A DNA stretch of 64,000 bases from JBAOHV01 sp963714875 (lineage in GTDB: Bacteria; Actinomycetota; Acidimicrobiia; Acidimicrobiales; Microtrichaceae): positions 321,323-385,322 of the forward strand of contig CAVQQI010000010.1 of NCBI GenBank assembly GCA_963714875.1, read 5' to 3'. Shown piece after piece: positions 44,417 through 51,895 of the stretch; the stretch's first letter is position 1, and every line of letters starts with the position of its first letter. The notes beneath the pieces were generated by a model. The model was not told the origin of the DNA, did not search any database, and worked only from the letters and a program-made list of their open reading frames with translations. The position numbers and the translations under genes are program-made.

Positions 44417-45400
44417 ATGATGGACGCTGTGGAGGACTTCGTCGTCGCCCGGAATCCGGATGGGGATTCGGGGTTGCCGTATCTGGTTCGGCTGCCGTTG
44501 GGCGCTCACGGTGTGGTGCTGAAGGTGCGCGACACGTGGCCGCGCACCGCGAAGGTGTACTGCCACCCGTCGCAGGACTGGGACGACTCGGTCGAGGTGG
44601 TGGAGCGGGTGCCGGTGCGCTCGTGTGTGCGTCGCGGCGCGGCGATCGACCTGGTGCTGGACCGAGGCCGGGAGAACCGGTCGCAGTTCGTCTTCACCCG
44701 GGCTCGTGGTCGCGAGGTGATCTTCTGGCAGAGCGCTCGTACTGCGAAGCAGGCCCGGCCCGCAGTGAGCACGCCGACACGACGCGCGTCCGGGTTGGTG
44801 CTCGACATCCTGGTCGACAGCCACGAGCGGTATCCGTGGAAGTTCAGCGCGCAGCAGGCAACGACCCGTCGGCAGGCGTTGCCGGCAGGTGACTACGCGG
44901 TCGAGCATCGACGGTCGGCGTCGTCGCCGCGGTCGAGCGCAAGAGCTTGGCGGACCTGTCCTCGACGTTGACGACCGGCAAGCTGCGCTACCTGCTCGCA
45001 GCGCTCGACGAACTGCCTCGTGCCGCGCTGGTGGTCGAGGACCGCTACTCGGCGGTGTTCAAGTCGACGTTCGTCGTCACCGGGTGTGCTGGTCGAAGGT
45101 CTGGCCGAGGCGCAGGTCCGGTTCCCTGCGGTGCCGATCGTGTTCTGCGAGACGCGACCGTTGGCACAGGAGTGGACCTATCGGTTCCTCGGCGCCGCGC
45201 TGGCGCATCACGCCGAGGACGCGCCGGCCGCCGAGCGTGCCGCGGAACTCCCGGCGGCTGGTCCGTTGGCGCCAGCGGAGCCGACCGCTGCGGAGATCCG
45301 TGCCTGGGCGAACGCCAACGGCCACCCGGTCTCCGCGAAGGGGCGCATCCCGGCGTCGGTGCGAGCGGCGTTCGACGCGTCGCGACGACGGCCGGGCTAG
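44417..45400 (+). pseudogene. ERCC4-domain nuclease with Lsr2-type C-terminus, frame-broken
   Basis: About 327 residues in three frames (changes near 44920 and 45075). The N-terminal domain FVVARNPDGDSGLPYLVRLPL and WPRTAKVYCHP with CVRRGAAIDLVLDRGRENRSQ is characteristic of actinobacterial ERCC4 proteins. The nuclease core follows: LDILVDSHERYPWKF, PAGDYAV, AAVERKSLADLSSTL (ERKS of the ERCC4 active site) and VVEDRYS, then IVFCETRPLAQEWTYRFLGAA. The C-terminus AEIRAWANANGHPVSAKGRI is an Lsr2 DNA-binding helix pair. Start at ATG 44417 or 44420. First gene of the element; a DNA-processing or defence role is possible. Confidence 0.78.
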
Positions 45401-46164
45401 CGGCCGAGCTGGTCGAGGAGAAGGCGACCTGCGGTGGAGATCTCGACGGGCTCGAGGCGGCCTTGGACGGCGCTTGCGGCATTCGCCAGACGTGCGGTGC
45501 GCAGCGCGTCGTCGATGAACCAGCGCTCGACCCCTGCAGCGACGAGCGAGGCGAGATCGAACGGCGCGGACTGGAGCGCTCGGACTGACTCGTCGGAGCG
45601 AATCAGGTCGCCGGTGAGGCGGACGAGGTCGAGTGCGTCGCTCTCGCGCTTCGACAGCGACGGTCCCTTCCGGTCCGCGATGGCGTGCAGCTTGCACGCG
45701 ACCAGCGCAGGCACTGTCGCGACGGACAGTGTGCCCGTCTCGAGGACGGCGCCGTCGGGCGACACCGCATCGATCTCTACGGGAGTCGCGCTGTCCAACG
45801 CCCATCGGTGGCCGACGACGAACAGCCGGTCGAGATCGGCATCAGGCAGGTCATCGCTGTGGTCAGGTAGCGGCCAGGTCGCCATGACGTCGACCTTCAC
45901 GCCGTCGACCACGATTCGGTTCTGATCTGCTGCCTCTCCGTCCCCCAAGTACTGCAGCGCCAGGTCCCGAGGGCCTTCACCTTCGGCAACCGTGTCAACG
46001 TCGTTCGTCGCTCGGTGCACGGTGGCGAGCCGGACGGTGACTGCCAGGCCGCCGACCAGCGCTGCCGGGTGAAATCGTGGCGTCTCGAACAGCGTCGTGG
46101 CCGTGCGGATCAGTCGGCTGATCGCGCCGTCGCCGGAGTCGATCAGTGCGACGTCACCAGACAC
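45397..46164 (-). CDS. AbiEii/AbiGii-family nucleotidyltransferase toxin
   Basis: 255 residues from GTG 46164, which overlaps the upstream antitoxin stop by 11 bp. DNA-polymerase-beta-like nucleotidyltransferase motif: LVGGLAVTVRLATVHRATNDVD, with GG at 38-39 and catalytic Asp55 and Asp57. Later segments LACKLHAIADRK-like (LVACKLHAIADRKGPSLSKR) and DALDLVRL fit AbiEii. AbiE toxins stop growth by modifying RNA; the type IV antitoxin partner is encoded just upstream. Confidence 0.85.
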   Translation of the reverse strand: MSGDVALIDSGDGAISRLIRTATTLFETPRFHPAALVGGLAVTVRLATVHRATNDVDTVAEGEGPRDLALQYLGDGEAADQNRIVVDGVKVDVMATWPLPDHSDDLPDADLDRLFVVGHRWALDSATPVEIDAVSPDGAVLETGTLSVATVPALVACKLHAIADRKGPSLSKRESDALDLVRLTGDLIRSDESVRALQSAPFDLASLVAAGVERWFIDDALRTARLANAASAVQGRLEPVEISTAGRLLLDQLGR

Positions 46165-47194
46165 GAACGAACCCCTTCGGCGGCTCCCACTGATCGAGCA
46201 CTTCGCGCCCACGGGACGTGGCTGCGAGACCGAGCGCGCAGGCAACCGGATGTGCGAGCGGCGCCCCGGCCCTCCTGGCGGGATAGCGGTCGTGGGTCAG
46301 CAGCCCCACCGGGTCGACCGCGAGCTCGATCGATGGCCGGGACTCGTCGGACGCCACCTCGCCGCCGACGATCTTGGCGCGACGGAGCGACTCGTCGTCG
46401 GGCACGAAGAGCAGCGTCGGGTAGTCGCCGGTCAGCACCAGCGGCGCACCCCAGGCCACGGCGCCACGTTCGCCAGCGATCGCCCAACCCGCAGCGCTCA
46501 GGTCGTCGATGTTCGCTCCCAGACGCGGGTCCTTCAGGTCAGCGATCGACAACCGAGCCGACGTACTCCCAGCGGCCCAGACATCGGCGACGGCCCAGAA
46601 CAGCTCAGGGGTCAGCGGACGGTATCTGCCCCGACCCACGCGTTCAGCGAGCTGCGCGTCACCCAGAGCCGACATCGCCCGGCTCACCGAACTGACGTCG
46701 AGCCCGGCGAGACGAGCGATCGCCGTGAGGGTCATCGGATCGTCGGGTCGCGTGAGGAGTCCCATGGCAGCGCTCAGGCCGGAGCGGCCGGCGATCGCCG
46801 TCGTGCTCGACCGGTCTGGGTCGAATCGGCTGGCAGGGGCGATGTCGGTATCGATGAAGAGGCCGTCAGCGACGAGCCGAAGGTGACCTCGGCGGTCGAG
46901 CCAACCGATGCCAGCGTCGTTGAGGATCGGCCGCAGCGACGCAGGTACCTGGTCCGCCACGACCATGTGGAACGTCCCGAGCTTGCGGTGGCCGACCTTG
47001 AATTTGGGCATGGCACCGGACAAGACCGACGCCGCGGTGACCTCGATCTCGGTCGGCGGGCGGGAGGGGCGCTCGACGATCACGACGTCCGGTTGGTCAG
47101 GCTGGCGAACCGTGAGCCCGAGCGAGGTCGCTGCGTCCATGAACGTCTGGACTGCGTCTCGTTGGAGTTCAGCCTGCGAGGTGCGACTTCTCAT
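46154..47194 (-). CDS. AbiEi-type antitoxin / winged-helix regulator
   Basis: 346 residues from ATG 47194; a TTG seven codons upstream is also in frame but lies inside the promoter. The N-terminal domain has the restriction-endonuclease-like look (PPTEIEVTAASVLSG, FHMVVADQVP, GWLDRRGHLRLVADG), the middle is a winged helix (LTAIARLAGLDVSSVSRAMSALGDAQLAERVGRGRY), and the C-terminal domain is the AbiEi-like region. Coupled by overlap to the nucleotidyltransferase toxin. The operator-like repeat on its promoter suggests autorepression. Confidence 0.75.
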   Translation of the reverse strand: MRSRTSQAELQRDAVQTFMDAATSLGLTVRQPDQPDVVIVERPSRPPTEIEVTAASVLSGAMPKFKVGHRKLGTFHMVVADQVPASLRPILNDAGIGWLDRRGHLRLVADGLFIDTDIAPASRFDPDRSSTTAIAGRSGLSAAMGLLTRPDDPMTLTAIARLAGLDVSSVSRAMSALGDAQLAERVGRGRYRPLTPELFWAVADVWAAGSTSARLSIADLKDPRLGANIDDLSAAGWAIAGERGAVAWGAPLVLTGDYPTLLFVPDDESLRRAKIVGGEVASDESRPSIELAVDPVGLLTHDRYPARRAGAPLAHPVACALGLAATSRGREVLDQWEPPKGFVRVW

Positions 47195-47196
47195 GC

Positions 47197-47218
47197 GTCT
47201 TGAATTATAACGCAAGAC
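47197..47218 (-). promoter_or_regulatory. AbiE promoter with operator-like inverted repeat
   Basis: A perfect TATAAT (47205-47210) lies nine bases before the antitoxin ATG, giving an almost leaderless mRNA. GTCTTG (47197-47202) and CAAGAC (47213-47218) form a 6-bp inverted repeat around this -10 box, an ideal place for autorepression by the antitoxin. The spot is strikingly AT-rich for this DNA. Confidence 0.65.
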
Positions 47219-47339
47219 ACAAGATCTATCCGTTCTAGCCGATCACGTGCTCGCGAGACGGTCGAGGATCTCTCGGTCTTCGGCGATCACTTCGAGCAGG
47301 TTGCCTGCTCCGATAGGGCGCTGCGTCGAACCGCGGTCG

Positions 47340-48602
47340 TCAGGCGTGGGGCGTCGGGAGTTCCGCCTTGCGCGACTTCAGCTGTGCCACCACCGCGGCG
47401 GTGAGCAGGTGCGCGGTGACGACGGCGATCGCGATCGGGGCGGCGGTGAGGGGGCCGAGGCCGATGGACAGCACGGCGATGAAGGTCAGGCCGATCGGGG
47501 CCTTGATGGTTGCTCCCGGCACGGCGGCCAGCATGGCGCCGACGGCGATGGCGTAGGGGATGTCAGGGATCGCGAGGTGGATCATCACGCCGGCCGTTCC
47601 ACCCACGAACAGCATCGGGAGGACGTTGCCGCCGATGAACCCTGTCGCCAGGCTGAGCGCCATCGCCACCATCTTCCCGACGACGACCGCGGCGAGCATC
47701 CAGAGGCTGATCGACGCGGAGTTGTCGATCACGGTGGTGAGCTGGTCGTTGCCGGCACCGACGGTGAGGGGAAGTGCGACGGCGATGAGGCCGACCAGCG
47801 CTCCGCCAACCACGCCGCGCACGAGCTGGTTCGGCACCTTGTCGGCCGCCGCTTGGACCAGCTTGACGATGACGACGAACGCGATCATGAGCACGCTCGC
47901 GGTGATGCCGAGGCCGACGCCCATGAGGAGCTGTGTGACGCGGAACTCCTCGACGGGGATCGCGAAGCTGTTGAGGAACGTCGTGCCGACGACTCCGAAG
48001 AACACGGCGAAGGCCACGGTCGCGGCGATGAGCTGGGCCAGGATCCCTTCCATGTAGCGCTGCTTGGGAATCGGGGCGAGCTCGCTGACGATCAGGGTGC
48101 CCAGGCCCGGAGAGGTGAACGCTCCGCCGAAGCCGCCGGAGATGCCTGCCATCGTCGCGTCGAGGCGTGCCGACTCGTTGCCGGGCCACCATCGGGACGC
48201 GATCCACGAGCCGAGGCCTCCGCCCATCATGATCAGGGCGAACGACGGGCCGAGGCTGGCTCCGGCGACCGCCGAGACCGCCGCCAATCCCACCCACGAT
48301 GCTGCGACCCGATGGTCGACCTCGCCGGACTCGATGACGGCGACACCCCCGGGGACGTGCTCGGGGACCTTCCACCAGCCGCGCAGCGCGGTGACGATGA
48401 GGCCTCCGGCCGCGGTGACGGCGATCCACCACCAGTCACCGGACCATGCGTCGATCCGGGGGTCGCCGAAGACCAGGTCGGTCACCTTGCCCGTGGCTCC
48501 GAGATAGGCGAGGCCGAGCAGCCCGACGATGAGGCCCATGACGCCCGAGGCCACCAGCAGCTGCCGGTACCACGGCGTGTCGATCGGTATCGGCGTCGCC
48601 AT
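47340..48602 (-). CDS. ClC-family chloride channel / H+-Cl- exchanger
   Basis: 420 residues from ATG 48602, AGGGGA eight bases upstream. About eleven membrane helices. Selectivity-filter signature GASLGPSFALI (GSGIP-equivalent region and GKEGP-like position replaced by GASLGPS), GISGGFGGAFTSP, and the late GFIGGNVLPMLFVGGTAG (GxFxP-type motif). There is no C-terminal CBS domain. It starts 25 bp after the SulP gene on the same strand, so the two anion transporters are co-transcribed. Confidence 0.88.
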   Translation of the reverse strand: MATPIPIDTPWYRQLLVASGVMGLIVGLLGLAYLGATGKVTDLVFGDPRIDAWSGDWWWIAVTAAGGLIVTALRGWWKVPEHVPGGVAVIESGEVDHRVAASWVGLAAVSAVAGASLGPSFALIMMGGGLGSWIASRWWPGNESARLDATMAGISGGFGGAFTSPGLGTLIVSELAPIPKQRYMEGILAQLIAATVAFAVFFGVVGTTFLNSFAIPVEEFRVTQLLMGVGLGITASVLMIAFVVIVKLVQAAADKVPNQLVRGVVGGALVGLIAVALPLTVGAGNDQLTTVIDNSASISLWMLAAVVVGKMVAMALSLATGFIGGNVLPMLFVGGTAGVMIHLAIPDIPYAIAVGAMLAAVPGATIKAPIGLTFIAVLSIGLGPLTAAPIAIAVVTAHLLTAAVVAQLKSRKAELPTPHA

Positions 48603-48627
48603 CGTCTGTCCCCTCAGTACCTGGTGA

Positions 48628-50376
48628 TCACTCGATCGGGCGGCGAGGATGCAGCGTTGCATGCCGTTGGACCGCGGCGTCGATGTTGTCATGGACGCGA
48701 TCGCGGTCCACCAGTTCGAAGAACCCGTCGCGTTCCAGCACCTCGAGGACCTGCGACTTCACCCGCGCGAGGTGCAGGTCGATGTCGTGGTCGATGCCAG
48801 CCTGAGCGATCGCGATCAGGACGTCGGCCCCTTCGGCGTCGATGAAGTTGACACCCTCCATGCTCAGGATCACCCCGTCGATCCCGGTGGGCGTCTCGAC
48901 ACGGATCTGGCGCAGGCGGTCGGACAGCGCGTCGGCGTTGACGAAGAAGAGGCCGCCGTCGAAGCGCAGGATCTTCACTCCGGGGATCGTCTCGCAGTCG
49001 TCGTGCTGTTCCAGGTCGTAGAACGCGTCGGTTCCGGGCTTGCGTCCCAGCTCCGGGATGTAGGGCAGCGCCGAGACGGCGACGAGCCAGATGATGGAGA
49101 TTCCGACGCCGATGAAGACGCCCTGGAGGATGCCGAACGTCATCACTCCCAGAAGGGCCGCCAGGGCGGCCGCGAACTCGTAGGGCTTGACGAGGATCAG
49201 GCGTTTCATCTCGCCCACGTTCATCATCCCCAGCGTCACTGCTTGGATGATGACCGCGCCGAGGACCGCCTCGGGCAGGTTGGAGAAGAGCGGGGCGAGG
49301 ACGAGCAGGGTGAGGATGACGAATCCCGCCTGGGCGAGGCTCGATACCTGTGACCTGGCGCCTGCGCCGTCGTTGACGGGGCTCTTGGAGAGGCTGCCGT
49401 TGTTGAAGACCCCCTGAAAGACGCTCGACGCGACGTTGGACATGCCTTGCGCGAGCAGCTCCTGGTTCACGTCGACCCGATAGTTGTGCTTGGTCGCGTA
49501 CTGGCGCACACCCGCGGTCGTCACCGAGAACCCGATGAGGACCAGCCCGACGGCAGCCCCGATCACCGTCTCCCAGTTGTCGACGATGAGCTGGAGGTCG
49601 GGGATCGACGGCGTCGGGAATCCGCGTGGGACCTCTGCCACGAGCGCGACGCCGCTGTCACCTAGGCCCCACACAACGGTCACGGTGATGCCCACGACCA
49701 CCGCGACGAGCTCGGCCGGAACCTTCGGTGCCAGGAACTTGAGGCTGAACAACAACACCAGGGCCGCCCCACCCAGCAGGACGGTGGTCCGATTCGCCTC
49801 GGGGAGACTCGCCCCCCAGTTCCACAGCTTCTGCCATGTGTTCGAGCCGGACTTCTCGGTTCCCGTGAGCTTGAACAGCTCGCCCGAGACCACGTTGATG
49901 GCGACGCCGAAGATGAATCCCGTGAGAACGGCCGCCGACAGGAACTCCGCGATCCACCCCATCTTGAGCACCGCCATGACGACGTACAACAAGCCCGCCA
50001 CCAGCACCACGGCGGCCGCGATCGCCACCGCATCCTCGGAACCCGCTGCTGCGATGGACAACACCGCCGCACCCAGCACCGGGGCGGTCGACGAGCCCGG
50101 GGTCTGCACCAACTGCTTGGAGGTCGTGAACAGCGCGAACGCGATCATGCCGAACGCAGCGGCGTACAGGCCGTTCTGGACGGGCACGCCGCTCAGCGAC
50201 GCGTAGCCCAGCGACGTCGGGACCGTCAGCGCCCACACCGACAGCCCGGCGATCACGTCGTTCTTCAACCACGACCGCTGGTAGTTCGGCAACCAGACCA
50301 GGCTCGGGATGAACCGCCTGATCGAACCGGGCTGCTCCGGCGCTCGTGCGGTGCTGGGTGCGTCGTCGGGTGTCAT
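48628..50376 (-). CDS. SulP-family anion transporter with STAS domain
   Basis: 582 residues. SLC26/SulP membrane domain of twelve to fourteen helices with the entry motif DVIAGLSVWALTVPTSLGYASLSGVP, PVLGAAVLS, and FNNGSLSKSPVNDGAGARSQVSS after helix 8 region. The C-terminal STAS domain (about 455-570) contains GVILSMEGVNFIDAEGADVL. Substrates of the family are sulfate, bicarbonate or chloride. Its position with a ClC gene and, further on, a rhodanese and a DszB-like desulfinase favours sulfate or sulfite handling (inference). Confidence 0.9.
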   Translation of the reverse strand: MTPDDAPSTARAPEQPGSIRRFIPSLVWLPNYQRSWLKNDVIAGLSVWALTVPTSLGYASLSGVPVQNGLYAAAFGMIAFALFTTSKQLVQTPGSSTAPVLGAAVLSIAAAGSEDAVAIAAAVVLVAGLLYVVMAVLKMGWIAEFLSAAVLTGFIFGVAINVVSGELFKLTGTEKSGSNTWQKLWNWGASLPEANRTTVLLGGAALVLLFSLKFLAPKVPAELVAVVVGITVTVVWGLGDSGVALVAEVPRGFPTPSIPDLQLIVDNWETVIGAAVGLVLIGFSVTTAGVRQYATKHNYRVDVNQELLAQGMSNVASSVFQGVFNNGSLSKSPVNDGAGARSQVSSLAQAGFVILTLLVLAPLFSNLPEAVLGAVIIQAVTLGMMNVGEMKRLILVKPYEFAAALAALLGVMTFGILQGVFIGVGISIIWLVAVSALPYIPELGRKPGTDAFYDLEQHDDCETIPGVKILRFDGGLFFVNADALSDRLRQIRVETPTGIDGVILSMEGVNFIDAEGADVLIAIAQAGIDHDIDLHLARVKSQVLEVLERDGFFELVDRDRVHDNIDAAVQRHATLHPRRPIE

Positions 50377-50573
50377 GGGTCGCTCCTCATCGGCCTGACT
50401 GCGAAGCGGCGATCATCTGGGGTGGGCGTCACGAGAACTCCTCGGCCTCGGCCCGGGTGTCGACGTCATGGCTCATCGAATCCTCCGAAGTGATCGCAGC
50501 CGTCGCTCCGCACCCGCTGCAGCGTGGTGCCCGAACCGATCACGGGCCGGACACCACGTCAGCAGGTGATGTG

Positions 50574-51101
50574 TCAGCCGTCGGCGTCGGCGTCCTTCTG
50601 GATCTCGTCGACGTCGGCCTCGATCTGCTTCTGCTGGACCTTGTCGGCCTGGCGCATCGCTGCTTCGACCTTCGCTCCCATGTCGGAGGCGCCCACGACG
50701 ACGAGCCCGGCCTGTCCGGCGTCGAGTTGCTCACCGAGCTCCTTCAGGTCGCTCCGACTCATTCCCGCCGCTGCGTGACCGGCGAGTGCTCCGAGGCCGG
50801 CGCCGACGGCGGTGGTGCCAGCAAGCAGGCCGCCACCGATTGCAGCAGCCGGGAACAGCGCGACCACGAGTCCAGTGGCGAGGCCGAGTGTCCCGCCCCC
50901 GACGCCGCCGACCCGGGTCGGGGTCTCGTGCTTCTTGACGATCTTGACCTTGCCGTTGTCCTTGCGTTCGATGACCGCGGCGTCATAGGCATCGATCAGA
51001 CCGTCCTGGACGTGGAGGTCGTGCACCGCCTGGTAGTCGGCCCTCGCTGCGTCCACGTTCGGGTACACCCCGACGTATGCGATGAATGTGTCCATTGCCA
51101 T
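50574..51101 (-). CDS. DUF1269 family protein
   Basis: 175 residues from ATG 51101 (M-A-M-D), with AAGGAG nine bases upstream. N-terminal ferredoxin-like part (FIAYVGVYPNVDAARADYQAVHDL), a central Gly/Ala membrane-like hairpin (GVGGGTLGLATGLVVALFP...GGGLLAGTTAVGAGLGALAGH) and a C-terminal part AGLVVVGASDMGAKVEAAM ending in charged residues. Such proteins are frequent in actinobacterial stress loci next to SHOCT and DUF7144 proteins, as here. Function unknown. Confidence 0.8.
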   Translation of the reverse strand: MAMDTFIAYVGVYPNVDAARADYQAVHDLHVQDGLIDAYDAAVIERKDNGKVKIVKKHETPTRVGGVGGGTLGLATGLVVALFPAAAIGGGLLAGTTAVGAGLGALAGHAAAGMSRSDLKELGEQLDAGQAGLVVVGASDMGAKVEAAMRQADKVQQKQIEADVDEIQKDADADG

Positions 51102-51215
51102 GCGTTGTTCTCCTTGTTGGGATTCTGCGTTCTGGGTGTCCGGCGGTCCGGTGATGCAGCCCGGCCGTCGCGAGCAGAGTGACATCTGCGGCGATGCGAC
51201 GGAAGCGATGCATCG

Positions 51216-51287
51216 GGATCGTGCTCAGGCGAGCAAGTCGGCCTTCTGCGCGTCGAACTCCTGGGCCGAGATGACACCCTGAGACCC
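51216..51287 (-). pseudogene. SHOCT-domain tail following an in-frame stop
   Basis: Directly behind the TGA of the next gene and in the same frame, the codons read GSQGVISAQEFDAQKADLLA and then a stop. This is the second half of a SHOCT motif (normally a short C-terminal oligomerisation helix pair). It is either the remnant of a SHOCT gene or the tail of the DUF7144 protein cut off by a nonsense codon. Confidence 0.5.
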
Positions 51288-51695
51288 TCAGCTGGCGTCG
51301 GAGATCCGTTGGATGTCACGGCCGTGCGCCGTGAGCGCCCAGATGATGGCAACGTCCAGCGCAATGACGAGGATCCCCCACACCGGGTACCAAGGAAGCC
51401 ACAGGAAGTTGACGACGGCGCTCAGCCCAGCGACCACGACGCCGACGGTTCGTGCTGCGGCGTTGCCGGTGAAGATGCCGAAGCCCGAGGCCAGGATGAT
51501 GACGCCGAGGATCAGGTGGATCCAGCCCCATGTCGTGATGTCGAACTTGAAGATCCATTCGGCGCCAACCACGAAGAACTCGTCGTTGAAGATTGCGACC
51601 AGGCCTGCGCACGCTTGGAAGAACCCGACGACCACCAGCACGACGCCAGCGAACGCCGCATAGCCAGCGGCCCATCCACTCGGTTGCTCTGACAC
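51288..51695 (-). CDS. DUF7144-type four-helix membrane protein
   Basis: 135 residues with four transmembrane helices: GWAAGYAAFAGVVLVVVGFFQ (the usual entry motif), an external segment with FFVVGAEWIFKFDITTWGWIHLILG, GNAAARTVGVVVAGLSAVVNFLWLPWYPVW and a last helix, then GRDIQRISDAS. Family known from many actinobacteria, function unknown. It sits among DUF1269, LuxR and DUF6325 genes of the element. Confidence 0.82.
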   Translation of the reverse strand: MSEQPSGWAAGYAAFAGVVLVVVGFFQACAGLVAIFNDEFFVVGAEWIFKFDITTWGWIHLILGVIILASGFGIFTGNAAARTVGVVVAGLSAVVNFLWLPWYPVWGILVIALDVAIIWALTAHGRDIQRISDAS

Positions 51696-51895
51696 GTCAC
51701 TACCTCCTCGCGCTTCGGAACCTCCGTCGCGCTCAACGATGGATCGTAAGGTTGACCCGGCGAGATGGAATCACCCCCGCCGGGTGATGGAGTTGCGCTG
51801 GACTGCGAGGACAGCGCGGATTCATCCTCCCGCTCGCCACGCGCTCGCCCGGACGGCTTCCCGTAGGCTCGGCTGAACGAACCCTCGATGTGCGA

